From Geobacter sp. (lineage in GTDB: Bacteria > Desulfobacterota > Desulfuromonadia > Geobacterales > Pseudopelobacteraceae): 64,000 nt of DNA. Where the stretch lies: positions 248,001 to 312,000 of the forward strand of contig WKKS01000003.1 of NCBI GenBank assembly GCA_009684515.1. The letters are read 5' to 3'. Of the stretch, positions 51,912-61,159 are shown in pieces (the first letter of the stretch is position 1; each line of letters begins with the position of its first letter). A model generated the notes under the pieces. The model ran no database searches and was not told where the DNA came from. It saw nothing but the letters and a program-made list of their open reading frames with translations. Position numbers and translations under genes: made by a program.

Positions 51912-53885
51912 TCAGGTGGTGAGCAGAGCTCCGCTCATATCATTGTCCGCCTGCCTGATGAATCGCCCCAATCCAGCCTCTTCAAGCGTTGCCATCTCAC
52001 CGAGCGTAACCGTCTGAAAGGTATCTATTTCGCTGTCACAACTATTGTAGGTCGTGTTGTAGAAAGCGATGCGCTTCTCCTTGTCGATCCCCATCCCCAA
52101 TAACTGCTGAGCGCCCTTCTGGATCAGCTTCAGTTTCAGCCGCAAATCTTCAAGGTTCTTGACCGACCAGACCCCCAGGTAGATTGGGCTGCTGACGTTC
52201 CTGACATCACCGATCAGCTCGCCCCGCAGCAGCTCATCACGGCTGCGGGACAGGTACGGTACGAAGTCGAGATGTTCAGCGAACTTTCGATCTGTCGTAA
52301 AAAACTCCCCACTCTCCGGATCAATCGTGAAGATCATGGTGCGGTCAACCGCCTGGCCGTAACTTTGGAAGAGCACGCCCTTGTACTCCTGAAAAAGTAC
52401 ATTCTGCCTGATGTAAGTTTCATTTCTGCTGATCCGGCTGGTCATTCCCAACAGCCACGATCCGATCGAGGGGTTGTCGATGCGGCACTTTCTCACTTCT
52501 TCCTTCAGGTAATTGAACGATTTACCGCCAAAACGATACAGAAGCACACTCTGAAAGATATCGCGGATGTTGTTGTAGCGGCTGAAATGGTAAATCAGAT
52601 CATAACTGAACAGTTCCATCTGCCGGAGCTGCCATATAAAGGCGGCAATCTCGGTCCTGCTGCTCTCCCTGGTGAGTTCGATTGTCTGTGTAGACTTGAT
52701 GAACCTGATATACCTTGTGCTCAGATCCGCCAGCAGCGCGGTATCTCTGGTGGTGCTTCTCTTCAGGGAAATGGTCCAGCGGGCGAACTCCCCTTCCCGG
52801 CTTTCGACGGAAATGTGATCAGCGCCAAAAGTTGTATAAGTCTGCTTAGTCCCGATCCCCTCGCCAGCCATGCTCCCTTTGGTCGATTTTCCCACAAAAA
52901 GCGGAATCTGATCCGGACCTTTCAACAATCTCTCCGCCGCAATGCCGATGCCGTTGTCAGTTATGTCCAGAGTGACCGTATCATCATGCTGTTCCAGTGT
53001 GAATTCGATCAGGCCGGGCCTCCCAGCCGATTTGATGGCATCCATAGCGTTTGAGACGATATTTATCAAAGCCCGGCTGAAGCTGATGTAGCTGCCGATT
53101 ACAGGATCGATCTTGGTTTTCAGGATCAGCCTTACCTCACAGGAACTGTCCACCGCTTCCACAAAGGGAATAACCCGTTCCGTTATCAGATCTTTGAGTG
53201 ACACCTTGTGGGAAAGGTGGGTTTTGTCTTCGTACATGTTGAGGGTGTTGAGGAGGGCAGTCGTTTCGCGATTGATATCTTCGGCAACTTTGTTGAAGTT
53301 ATCGACCGACATCATGGCGGTCATGTCAAAGAGAACTTTGAGCGATTTCTTTACATCGTGACGCACCTTGGACAGCTCTTCAACAATAGTAACTTCCGGA
53401 CGTTTCGTTGAAACAACCTTTTCCCTGAGCGTTCGTGTAGTCACCGACATAAGATGGAATTTCATCTTCCGGTAGACGACCAGATCTTCGATGTTGAAAC
53501 CCTTGCTCCTGAAGAAGTCAATCGAGCTTGTCAGTTTCTCCCATACGTAAAGGTAGATATGCGAATCCGGATCCACCGTGTGGGCAAGGTAACGGACCAG
53601 GGCCGAGCCGATGCCCTTACCCCTGCCGAAAGGGCTGGTGACCTGCCGGTAGATATGGAACTTTTTCTGATCTGGCGTCGCGTAGACAAGCAGATAGCCG
53701 AGCAACTCCCCCTTTTCGTCCCAAACAAAGCTGTGTTCGTAGTCAATGTCGATGGCTTTGTCCAGGATGTACGGAGAAGGGATCAGCAAGGAGTCGATAT
53801 TGAGAAGCGGCAGTTGTGAAATCGCTTTTTCGTAATCTGCAGTTAACTTTTTTATGTACGGAAATTGACCGGACCGCCATACCAT
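51912..53885 (-). CDS. Soluble GNAT acetyltransferase - histidine kinase fusion with unknown C-terminal domain
   Basis: The ATG at 53885 is preferred because GGAGA lies seven bases before it; the in-frame ATG at 53906 lacks a site. Of 657 residues, 1-145 form a GNAT fold with the acetyl-CoA loop RGKGIGSALVRYL (88-100) and the closing FFRSKGFNIEDLVVYRKMKF. Residues 165-225 are a short dimerisation helix pair with H176 in RHDVKKSLK, resembling the R-H-D boxes of DcuS/CitA and AgrC-type kinases. Residues about 265-377 are an HATPase with the N box (NIVSNAMDAI), G1 (DITDNGIGIA) and G2 (GEGIGTKQTYTTFGADHISV). The last 280 residues match nothing I know. There is no membrane helix and no adjacent response regulator. 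Confidence 0.8.
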   Translation of the reverse strand: MVWRSGQFPYIKKLTADYEKAISQLPLLNIDSLLIPSPYILDKAIDIDYEHSFVWDEKGELLGYLLVYATPDQKKFHIYRQVTSPFGRGKGIGSALVRYLAHTVDPDSHIYLYVWEKLTSSIDFFRSKGFNIEDLVVYRKMKFHLMSVTTRTLREKVVSTKRPEVTIVEELSKVRHDVKKSLKVLFDMTAMMSVDNFNKVAEDINRETTALLNTLNMYEDKTHLSHKVSLKDLITERVIPFVEAVDSSCEVRLILKTKIDPVIGSYISFSRALINIVSNAMDAIKSAGRPGLIEFTLEQHDDTVTLDITDNGIGIAAERLLKGPDQIPLFVGKSTKGSMAGEGIGTKQTYTTFGADHISVESREGEFARWTISLKRSTTRDTALLADLSTRYIRFIKSTQTIELTRESSRTEIAAFIWQLRQMELFSYDLIYHFSRYNNIRDIFQSVLLYRFGGKSFNYLKEEVRKCRIDNPSIGSWLLGMTSRISRNETYIRQNVLFQEYKGVLFQSYGQAVDRTMIFTIDPESGEFFTTDRKFAEHLDFVPYLSRSRDELLRGELIGDVRNVSSPIYLGVWSVKNLEDLRLKLKLIQKGAQQLLGMGIDKEKRIAFYNTTYNSCDSEIDTFQTVTLGEMATLEEAGLGRFIRQADNDMSGALLTT

Positions 53886-53947
53886 AGATTGATCTCCAGG
53901 TTTCATAATTGAAATAAATCGTATGCTGAATGGTGAAAAGCTTTAAA

Positions 53948-54409
53948 CTACCTTCGGGCCTTGCCACTGATATGGTTGATCTCAATTTTATAGACCATTG
54001 TGGCATTGTCCTGCTTGTCGATATAGAGTTTGCCCTCTTCAATATAATCGGGACAGTATTTCTCCAATAACCACAGCAAAGCGTCATGCCGTTCGGTTCC
54101 ACTGACTTTTGAGGCAACGCCAAAAATGACGGTGCTTTCGTATTCCGTGGCAAACTTATCCGGCAGAACCTTTGTGTTGCCAATAACGCAAAAGGAAACC
54201 TTTGCGTTGAATTTCATATTATCGAGTTTTTGCCCGCTGACTGCGCAATGAAAATAGATGCATTCGTTCTTATAAACAAAACTCAACGGAATTCCATATG
54301 GTTGACCGTCTATGTCAACCGTAGACAGAATCCCGTATTCCGCACTGTCAAGTAACGTTTTTGACTCTTTAATTGATATTTCCCGGTCACTTCTCCGGAT
54401 TGCTCTCAT
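53948..54409 (-). CDS. PPOX-class flavin-binding protein (NimA-like)
   Basis: This 153-residue split-barrel protein has MRAIRRSDREISIKESKTLLD and YGILSTVDIDGQPYGIPLSFVY, the entry to pyridoxamine-phosphate-oxidase-like folds of the NimA/nitroreductase-resistance group, and IYFHCAVSGQKLDNMKFN with the usual cofactor-contact His. Likely binds FMN, F420 or heme. GAGGGGG precedes the ATG at 54409. Confidence 0.85.
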   Translation of the reverse strand: MRAIRRSDREISIKESKTLLDSAEYGILSTVDIDGQPYGIPLSFVYKNECIYFHCAVSGQKLDNMKFNAKVSFCVIGNTKVLPDKFATEYESTVIFGVASKVSGTERHDALLWLLEKYCPDYIEEGKLYIDKQDNATMVYKIEINHISGKARR

Positions 54410-54428
54410 TTAACACCCCCTCTTCTGT

Positions 54429-54902
54429 CTAGTAATTCAGGTACAATTTCAAGCGTTGCCGCCAACCTTCCACGGTTGAAATATCCGATCCCCCCTCGAA
54501 GAAGCGCCCCGGTGTAAACAACGGATATTGCTCGCCGTCTTCAAGTTTCAACACGAGATAGTACCAGGAGACGAAATTGGACTTCTTGCCGAGATAACCG
54601 ATATTGACTTCAACAACATCGCTGAAACTGATAGTACGTTTCCTGGTGCCGAAGCGGTTAATCTCTTCGATGGTGATCAGGCGCGAGTTAGGATCGACCA
54701 CAACCTTTTGCCTGCTGCAAACCATAAAACCGGCCGCTCCTATGACCAACAGTAGCATTCCCAACAGAAACCCGGCCATTGTGTTGCGATCCGGGCTGTT
54801 GAAAGATATGAAATAGGACGCCAGAAACAGACCTGCAGCTGTCGATAGCATCGAAAGACGTATCTGTTTGCGAGGGTTGCTGGTGGAAATCCATAAATCC
54901 AT
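54429..54902 (-). CDS. Membrane protein with PH-like domain, unknown function
   Basis: This 157-residue protein has two transmembrane helices (about 16-32 and 42-61) followed by a soluble beta domain (QKVVVDPNSRLITIEEINRFGTRKRTISFSDVVEV and beyond) in the pattern of bacterial PH/DUF-type membrane proteins. Start at 54902 has GGAG. It is 19 bp upstream of the PPOX gene and downstream of glpD. Not recognised beyond this. Confidence 0.6.
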   Translation of the reverse strand: MDLWISTSNPRKQIRLSMLSTAAGLFLASYFISFNSPDRNTMAGFLLGMLLLVIGAAGFMVCSRQKVVVDPNSRLITIEEINRFGTRKRTISFSDVVEVNIGYLGKKSNFVSWYYLVLKLEDGEQYPLFTPGRFFEGGSDISTVEGWRQRLKLYLNY

Positions 54903-54955
54903 GATCAGCTCCAGATGTCAATAGCCGGCAATAATTGAAGAAGAATCATCAGAAT

Positions 54956-56512
54956 CTATAACAGCAGATACCCACGGGCGAGTTCACAATAGTCAGCGAC
55001 CTGCTTCTCCTGCCATTCCCGGCTTTCTCCCAATTCAGATGCCATCAACTCCGCTACCAGAGGCGCTGCGTCCATGCTGGCCCGGGCATCCAGCAGAAGC
55101 GCCCTGGTGCGGCGGGCGAGCAGATCCTCCACCGTCCTGGCCCATTCATGCCGTACCGCCCAGACCACCTCTCCCTTGCAGTAAGGAAGCGCCGGATGCA
55201 GCAGCTCTCGCCAGGCGCTATTCTCATTCAAAAGCAGCTCCAGATCTGCTGAGTCACTGCCGTAAACCTGCCACGAATCGTCCGTAGCAACTCCTTCCTG
55301 CCAACCGTGTAGATGCAGATTGGCGGTCACAGAGGGTCGATCGACCAACCCGGCAACCTGGGCTGCGGCGGTAACCGTATCATCCCCCATCTTGCGATAG
55401 GTGGTCCACTTGCCGCCGGCAATGGTAACCAGACCACTGATCTCGACCAGCAAGGTGTGGTCGCGGGACAGAGAGGCGGTGGCTCCCTTTCCGCCGGACT
55501 TTACCAGCGGCCGGATGCCGACGAAAACGCTCAGTACATCAGACGGTACTGGATGGCGGGTCAGGTAGCGGGAGGCATGGGTGAGCAAAAAATCAATTTC
55601 CTCCGGCAATGGGAGCGGTTCCAGTGTGGCTTTTGGTATCGGTGTGTCGGTGGTGCCGACGATGGTCCGGCCATGCCAGGGGACCGCAAACAGCACCCGG
55701 CCGTCGTCGGTATGGGGAACCATGATGGCGCTGTCGCCTGACAGGAACGAGCCATCCAATACGAGATGCACACCCTGGCTGGGAGTGATCAGTTCCTCTG
55801 CATTAAGATCAACCAAACGCCTGACTCCATCGACAAATGGACCGGTGGCGTTGATGACAACCTTACCTTTTATTCGGTAGTTGCGTCCGCTTTCCTGATC
55901 CATTGCATCAACTCCGGCAACCAGTCCGTTTTCCTGGAAGATGCCGGTCACCTGCAAATAATTAAGTGCGACTCCACCCAGATCTGCCAGGGTCAGAGCC
56001 AGGGTAATCGCCAGGCGCGCATCGTCAAACTGGCCGTCGTGATAGATCACTCCGCCGCGCAGACCGTCAGGCTCCACGGTCGGGATGTGGCGCAGCGTTT
56101 CCTCCCGTGAGAGCAGGCGGGACGGGCCGAACCCCAGCTTTCCGGCCAGGACATCGTACAGCTTTAGGCCGACCCCGTAGAAGGGACCTTCCCACCAGTC
56201 GTAAATCGGGACAACAAAGGAAAGGTTGTGAACCAGATGGGGAGCATTGCGGATCAGGAGGCCGCGTTCCCGCAGCGCCTCCAGCACGAGGGAAAGATTG
56301 CCCTGCTGCAGGTAGCGCACTCCGCCGTGGATCAGCTTGGTGCTGCGACTGGAGGTTCCCTTGGCAAAGTCACTCTGTTCCAGAAGCAGGGTCCGGTAGC
56401 CGCGACTGGCAGACTCCACCGCTGTGCCCAATCCTGTGGCGCCGCCGCCGATTACGATCAGATCCCAGAGCGGTTCACCATCCAGTTGTTTCAGCAAGTT
56501 TTCGCGATTCAT
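54956..56512 (-). CDS. glpD: Aerobic-type glycerol-3-phosphate dehydrogenase
   Basis: The ATG at 56512 follows GGGAG and overlaps glpK by 4 bp (ATGA). The 518-residue flavoprotein has the FAD site [74 protein letters not shown] and [12 protein letters not shown]. It oxidises glycerol-3-phosphate to dihydroxyacetone phosphate and passes electrons to quinone. Paired with glpK for glycerol use; no glpF facilitator gene is visible here. Confidence 0.94.
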   Translation of the reverse strand: MNRENLLKQLDGEPLWDLIVIGGGATGLGTAVESASRGYRTLLLEQSDFAKGTSSRSTKLIHGGVRYLQQGNLSLVLEALRERGLLIRNAPHLVHNLSFVVPIYDWWEGPFYGVGLKLYDVLAGKLGFGPSRLLSREETLRHIPTVEPDGLRGGVIYHDGQFDDARLAITLALTLADLGGVALNYLQVTGIFQENGLVAGVDAMDQESGRNYRIKGKVVINATGPFVDGVRRLVDLNAEELITPSQGVHLVLDGSFLSGDSAIMVPHTDDGRVLFAVPWHGRTIVGTTDTPIPKATLEPLPLPEEIDFLLTHASRYLTRHPVPSDVLSVFVGIRPLVKSGGKGATASLSRDHTLLVEISGLVTIAGGKWTTYRKMGDDTVTAAAQVAGLVDRPSVTANLHLHGWQEGVATDDSWQVYGSDSADLELLLNENSAWRELLHPALPYCKGEVVWAVRHEWARTVEDLLARRTRALLLDARASMDAAPLVAELMASELGESREWQEKQVADYCELARGYLLL

Positions 56513-57999
56513 GGCAACTCCCACCCTTTGCTCCGCTCCAGAGCCCTGTTCCAGCGGCTGCGCAACTCAGCCGCCCTGCCCCGCTCCATTGCGGGAGTAA
56601 AGGTGCGTTCCGCCTGCCAGAGCTGACCGATCTCGGCCTGATCGCGCCAAAAACCGACTGCCAGTCCGGCCAGATAGGCCACCCCCAGCGCCGTGGTTTC
56701 CCGCACTCTGGGGCGCACAACCGGAACACCGAGCAGGTCCGCCTGGAACTGCATCAGCAGGTCGTTGGAGGTAGCACCGCCATCCACCCGTAACTCTGTA
56801 AGCGGGATTCCGGCGTCCTGCTCCATTGCCTCCAGAAGATCGGCGGTCTGGAAGGCGATGCTTTCCAGGGTCGCCCGGGCGATATGTCCGGCGGTTGAAC
56901 CGCGGGTCAGGCCGAACAGGGCGCCGCGGGCGTAGGAATCCCAGTGCGGCGCGCCCAGGCCGGTAAAGGCCGGTACCAGATAGACACCGCCATTGTCGGG
57001 GACCGAGGCGGCCAGTGTTTCTACCTCTTCGGAACTGCGGATTATGCCGAGGCCATCCCGCAGCCACTGCACCGCAGCACCAGCCACAAACACGCTCCCC
57101 TCCAGGGCATATTGTGTCGGGCCGCCGCTCTTGCAGGCCACGGTACTGATCAGGTTCCGCTCCGAAACCACCGGCCGGTCACCGGTCTGCATCAGCATGA
57201 AACAGCCGGTGCCGTAGGTGTTCTTGACCATCCCGGGGCGGTTGCAGAGCTGACCAAAGAGCGCCGCCTGCTGATCTCCGGCAATTCCCGCAATCGGAAC
57301 ATGCGCAGCCAGAAAGCGGCCGGCGGTCTCGCCGTAAACCTCGCTGGAGGCAACTACTTTGGGCAGGAGTGCAGGCGGAATCCGGAGGATTTCCAGCAGT
57401 TCCGGGTCCCACTCGCCACAATGGATGTTGAACAACAGCGTGCGGGAGGCGTTGCTGGGGTCGGTCACATGCCGCTCTCCGCCGGTCATATTCCAGATCA
57501 GCCAGGAATCCACCGTACCGAAAGCAAGCTCCCCCGTCTCAGCCCGAGCACGCGCTCCCGGGACATGGTCCAGAATCCAGGCCAGCTTGGTTCCGGAGAA
57601 ATAGGCATCCAGCACAAGCCCGGTCCGGGCGCGGAAGAGAGCTTCAAACCCCTCGGATTTCAGACGGTCGCACTCGCTGGCGGTGCGCCGGTCCTGCCAG
57701 ACGATGGCATTATGAATCGGCTTACCGCTGCGCCGGTCCCAGACGATGGTTGTTTCACGCTGGTTGGTAATGCCGATGGCGGCAATGTCGGTAGCGGTCA
57801 AGCCGGCCCGTGCGATGGCCTCCACCGCCACCCCGAGCTGTGAAGCCCAGATCTCATCGGCATCATGTTCTACGAGACCCGGTTGGGGGAAAAACTGGCT
57901 AAATTCCTTCTGTGCCACACCGCATACATTTCCATCATGGTCAAACACTAAAGCGCGGGAACTGGTCGTCCCCTGATCCAGGGCAAGGATAAAGCTCAT
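56509..57999 (-). CDS. glpK: Glycerol kinase
   Basis: The ATG at 57999 ([19 protein letters not shown]) follows GAGGAG. The 496-residue FGGY kinase has [23 protein letters not shown] split by normal spacing, [48 protein letters not shown] and [20 protein letters not shown]. It phosphorylates glycerol and feeds glpD, which overlaps its end. Confidence 0.96.
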   Translation of the reverse strand: MSFILALDQGTTSSRALVFDHDGNVCGVAQKEFSQFFPQPGLVEHDADEIWASQLGVAVEAIARAGLTATDIAAIGITNQRETTIVWDRRSGKPIHNAIVWQDRRTASECDRLKSEGFEALFRARTGLVLDAYFSGTKLAWILDHVPGARARAETGELAFGTVDSWLIWNMTGGERHVTDPSNASRTLLFNIHCGEWDPELLEILRIPPALLPKVVASSEVYGETAGRFLAAHVPIAGIAGDQQAALFGQLCNRPGMVKNTYGTGCFMLMQTGDRPVVSERNLISTVACKSGGPTQYALEGSVFVAGAAVQWLRDGLGIIRSSEEVETLAASVPDNGGVYLVPAFTGLGAPHWDSYARGALFGLTRGSTAGHIARATLESIAFQTADLLEAMEQDAGIPLTELRVDGGATSNDLLMQFQADLLGVPVVRPRVRETTALGVAYLAGLAVGFWRDQAEIGQLWQAERTFTPAMERGRAAELRSRWNRALERSKGWELP

Positions 58000-58043
58000 C
58001 GGTTCGTCTCCTCGAAATATCACGGCATAAGAATAAAAAAGAA

Positions 58044-58066
58044 GGGGCCGACTTACATGCGGCCCC
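58044..58066 (-). terminator. Intrinsic terminator of msrB
   Basis: On the minus strand CGGCCCC...: a 7-bp stem GGGGCCG / CGGCCCC with a 9-nt loop is followed by CTTCTTTTTTATT. It lies 25 bp after the msrB stop and upstream of glpK. Confidence 0.8.
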
Positions 58067-58090
58067 TGTCGATCAGGATATCTGAAACAG

Positions 58091-58645
58091 CTATTTGACG
58101 AACTTCATTGCCACCGCATTCATACAGTAGCGTAAACCGGTCGGTTTGGGACCATCATCAAATACATGCCCCAGATGTGCATCACAGCGGCTGCATAACA
58201 CCTCAGTCCGCTTCATAAACAAGCTGTTGTCTGACTTCAAAGCGATATTTTCTGGTGCTATCGGCTGCCAAAAACTGGGCCAACCGGTACCGGAATCAAA
58301 CTTGTGCTCCGAACTATACAGATCGTTATCACAGCAAACACACTGATAAACCCCTTTTTCGTGATTATTCAGGTCAGCACTGCTGAAAGCCCGTTCCGTG
58401 CCTTTCTCGCGGGTGACATGGTACTGCTCCGGAGTAAGCTGTTTGCGCCATTCGGCATCAGTTTTAATAACTTTGTCGCTCATAATATATTCCCTCTTGT
58501 TTGCAGAATAGAGACGGATTTTAGATATTACTGACGGACCGGAACCGCCGGATGTCGCAGTTGCCAGAGGAGTTGTTCCCTTTCTGTTGCAAGCCGCGAT
58601 CAACGTCACCAATCCGCCAATTATAAAAAGTCTTCGCGAGATCAT
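58091..58645 (-). CDS. msrB: Peptide-methionine (R)-S-oxide reductase, lipoprotein form
   Basis: From the ATG at 58645, with AAGGAGG six bases upstream, the 184-residue protein opens with a signal peptide that has two Arg and a lipobox ([19 protein letters not shown]). The MsrB domain follows ([21 protein letters not shown], zinc Cys pairs CVCC and [28 protein letters not shown], catalytic Cys in [11 protein letters not shown]). It reduces R-methionine sulfoxide. A second in-frame ATG at 58483 (MSDKVIKTD) has its own AGAGGG site and would give a cytoplasmic enzyme of about 130 residues. Ends at the hairpin at 58044-58066. Confidence 0.93.
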   Translation of the reverse strand: MISRRLFIIGGLVTLIAACNRKGTTPLATATSGGSGPSVISKIRLYSANKREYIMSDKVIKTDAEWRKQLTPEQYHVTREKGTERAFSSADLNNHEKGVYQCVCCDNDLYSSEHKFDSGTGWPSFWQPIAPENIALKSDNSLFMKRTEVLCSRCDAHLGHVFDDGPKPTGLRYCMNAVAMKFVK

Positions 58646-59022
58646 GATAGGCCTCCTTGTTTGTGTTTAATTCTACTCGTTTTGCGTTGTAATTTCCATC
58701 AAAGGTATTCTTTATAATCCAACTATTACATTCGACGTATATGAAATATTATTCATATCATTTCTCATTTCAAACCTTTTTTTATACTACACCTGATAAA
58801 CATAACCGGCAACTTTTCGGATAATAATGCAACATAATTGCACCTGCTTAATTAGCTTTGCCTACAGAGTCAACAGCTGTTATGTGTCTATTATCCAGTA
58901 AGATGAAGTATCTTAATTAATAATTTGACAAGTATGCTGGTAAAACAATAGAGTTGAAAAAAATGTCCTAAGAGTTAGATTTCATACCGTCATATTTGCA
59001 CTAAGAAATGTTGGAGGGTGAT
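58646..59022. other. AT-rich intergenic region with a possible promoter
   Basis: This 377-bp gap separates divergent msrB and the fibre-like gene. A perfect TTGACA sits at 58925-58930, with only a weak -10 (AATAGA) 16 bp later, so a plus-strand promoter is possible. No small gene, RNA or repeat was recognised. Confidence 0.35.
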
Positions 59023-60759
59023 ATGAAAATCATCAGTTCTAAAACAGGTTTTGTTACTCTTGGGATAGCCGTTACGACGGGTATGTTCATTCTTGCTAAC
59101 AACAATGAGACATTTGCTGCGGGTGATACTGCTGTTTTCACCGGTGGTGACTTAAAAGTGGATGGAATTCATTTTTCCGCTGACGGGAGTGTTGTCAGGA
59201 AACTGGCTGATTTGACCAGTCAGTGGACCACGTCGAATCTGGACATATATTATGCGGGTGGAAATGTTGGCATAGGCACTTTGACACCGACACAAAAACT
59301 GAGTGTGGCGGGTACAATAGAAAGTACATCTGGCGGGTTCAAGTTTCCTGACGGCTCTGTTCTGTCATCGGCCAATATTTCATCAAATTATATATTAAAA
59401 AACGGCGACACGATGAATGGCACCCTCTCCCTCCCGGCAAACGGACTACAGATGGCAGGTGGCCAGATCGTAACTTCCGGCGGTGGGGTCGGTTTTGGCT
59501 CGGCACCCAAACCGGAATCATATATCGATATCTCCGGAACTTATACAGCCGCTACCTATACTTCCAATCTTCTTCAGATTGATGGAACAGCCAAATCGAA
59601 CGGCAATTATGCCCAAGCATATCTGAGGGGACTAAGTATTTCACCAACCTTTGATGTTTCCGCAGGTTATGCAAATTATCTGGTCGGCATAGAAACATAT
59701 ATGGGTTTTAAGACCGGCGCTAACGTGGCACACACCGTCGTTGGATACAGTCTGAACGGGCAGCCTTCCAATGGTCTGGAATGTAACGTAGGTTTTGGGA
59801 TCAGCGTACCGAATCAACAGACATCCCTATGCAACGGCAAATACGGCTTCTATCAGGGAGATGCCTCCGCGCAATACAACTACTTTGCCTCTAACGTCGG
59901 CATCGGCACCCCCTTTCCTAACCAGGCTCTGACTGTCCAGGGAAATGTCCAGGTAAGCGGAGACCTGAATGTGAGCGGCAACCTCCTCCCCTCTGGCGGG
60001 AGACTCGGCTTTGGCGCTGCAGCGAAACCGGAAGCATATTTTGACATCTCCGGGGCGTATACAGCCGCGACTTATACTTCAAATCTTCTTCAAATTGATG
60101 GCACAGCCAAATCAAACGGCAGCTATGCTCAGGCCTATCTTAGAGGGCTCAGTATTTCACCGACCTTTGATGTGTCAGACGGTTATGCCAATTATCTGGT
60201 CGGAATAGAAACTTACATGGGCAACAAAGTCGGCGCCAATGTGGCACACACAGTGGTCGGATACAGCCTGAACGGTCAACCATCAGGCGGTTCGGAATGT
60301 AGTGTTGGATTCGGAATCAGTGTCCCAAATCAGCAGACATCCCTATGCAACGGCAGATACGGGTTCTATCAGGGAGATGCATCTGCGCAATATAACTACT
60401 TCGCATCTAATGTCGGCATCGGCACTCCATTTCCGACCCAGGCTCTTACTGTTCAGGGAAATGTTCAGGCGAGCGGAAATATCAACGCGACTGGTACCGG
60501 AACCATGCCGGTCTACAGCAGCTCCGGCACAGCACAGACAGCACCGCATATGGTCACAGGAGTTGCTTTGATTTCCAGTGCTAATGTAACAGTTTCCTTA
60601 TCCGGAACAGCTGTCTTCAGCAATGCGTCAAGTTATACCTGCACTTCAACAATGCAAGGCTCTTTTCCATTGCCGGTCAGTGTACAAAACTTAAGCGGCA
60701 GTTCATTTACTATTTTCGGAAATGCTGGATACTTTAACTATATTTGCGTAGGTAATTGA
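59023..60759 (+). CDS. Secreted tail-fibre-like repeat protein
   Basis: The ATG at 59023 follows GGAGGG. The 578-residue protein has a signal peptide (cleaved near TFA-AGD). It is made of short beta units typical of trimeric fibre proteins: YAGGNVGIGTLTPTQKLSVAGTIE style words recur after each repeat (SNVGIGTPFPNQALTVQGNVQ). Two tandem 162-residue units, 172 residues apart, are nearly identical (59476-60476). The C-terminal part (about 500-578) is a Ser/Thr-rich beta domain ending YFNYICVGN. It is probably an extracellular adhesin or filament. No chaperone or secretion gene is adjacent. Confidence 0.65.
   Translation: MKIISSKTGFVTLGIAVTTGMFILANNNETFAAGDTAVFTGGDLKVDGIHFSADGSVVRKLADLTSQWTTSNLDIYYAGGNVGIGTLTPTQKLSVAGTIESTSGGFKFPDGSVLSSANISSNYILKNGDTMNGTLSLPANGLQMAGGQIVTSGGGVGFGSAPKPESYIDISGTYTAATYTSNLLQIDGTAKSNGNYAQAYLRGLSISPTFDVSAGYANYLVGIETYMGFKTGANVAHTVVGYSLNGQPSNGLECNVGFGISVPNQQTSLCNGKYGFYQGDASAQYNYFASNVGIGTPFPNQALTVQGNVQVSGDLNVSGNLLPSGGRLGFGAAAKPEAYFDISGAYTAATYTSNLLQIDGTAKSNGSYAQAYLRGLSISPTFDVSDGYANYLVGIETYMGNKVGANVAHTVVGYSLNGQPSGGSECSVGFGISVPNQQTSLCNGRYGFYQGDASAQYNYFASNVGIGTPFPTQALTVQGNVQASGNINATGTGTMPVYSSSGTAQTAPHMVTGVALISSANVTVSLSGTAVFSNASSYTCTSTMQGSFPLPVSVQNLSGSSFTIFGNAGYFNYICVGN
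59476..60476 (+). repeat. Direct tandem repeat, period 516 bp
   Basis: Copy 1 spans 59476-59960 and copy 2 59992-60476, separated by a linker encoding DLNVSGNLLP. The protein copies differ at few positions (for example GFKTGANVAHT against GNKVGANVAHT), while silent positions differ more often, so the duplication is old and held by selection. Confidence 0.85.
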
Positions 60760-61159
60760 CAAGACTTATATAAACAAACCGCAGGCAATGTGTGTCAAAT
60801 TGTTGCAGTCAGTATCATGACAACTCACATATTGTAACCCGTTTCAAATTAGTGGTCTTATCACAACCAGGCAATGACATACCTAATGGCCGGATTCTTC
60901 AAATCCGAGCCTTTTCCACCAGAACAAATACTCCGCTAACAACGCCGATCCAGTCAGTCCATCCAAATCCCAATCAGCAAAGTCAGGCGCATGACTGCAA
61001 TCGAATACTTGATAATTGTTCAAAGCTTGCTGTCCACTGCCTAAAGCTGTATGTTGCCAGTACAACCAAGCGTACTTGCTGTCAGACTAAAGCACCACAA
61101 TTGTATGACCCCTTGATATTGTTAAATACATTCTTAATACTCAAATAAAGGCTATCAAA
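60760..61159. other. Intergenic region, no gene recognised
   Basis: This 400-bp stretch has an open frame of about 118 codons (60792-61148), but it lacks a ribosome site and any recognisable sequence and is Cys/Ser/Thr-rich in a random way. No hairpin terminator was found for the fibre gene, and no clear promoter for the kinase gene beyond a weak TTGATA near 61113. Confidence 0.4.

Noticed and set aside
52272-53054. 260-codon frame antisense to the GNAT-kinase gene
   Set aside because: The minus-strand product carries intact kinase motifs over the same bases.
56107-56793. 228-codon frame antisense to the glpD/glpK junction
   Set aside because: Pro/Arg/Ser-rich shadow of two well-supported genes.
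56944-57843. 299-codon frame antisense to glycerol kinase
   Set aside because: It mirrors glpK, whose motifs are complete; long antisense frames are usual opposite GC-rich coding sequence.
60792-61148. 118-codon open frame on the plus strand
   Set aside because: No ribosome site and no recognisable protein features; composition looks random.
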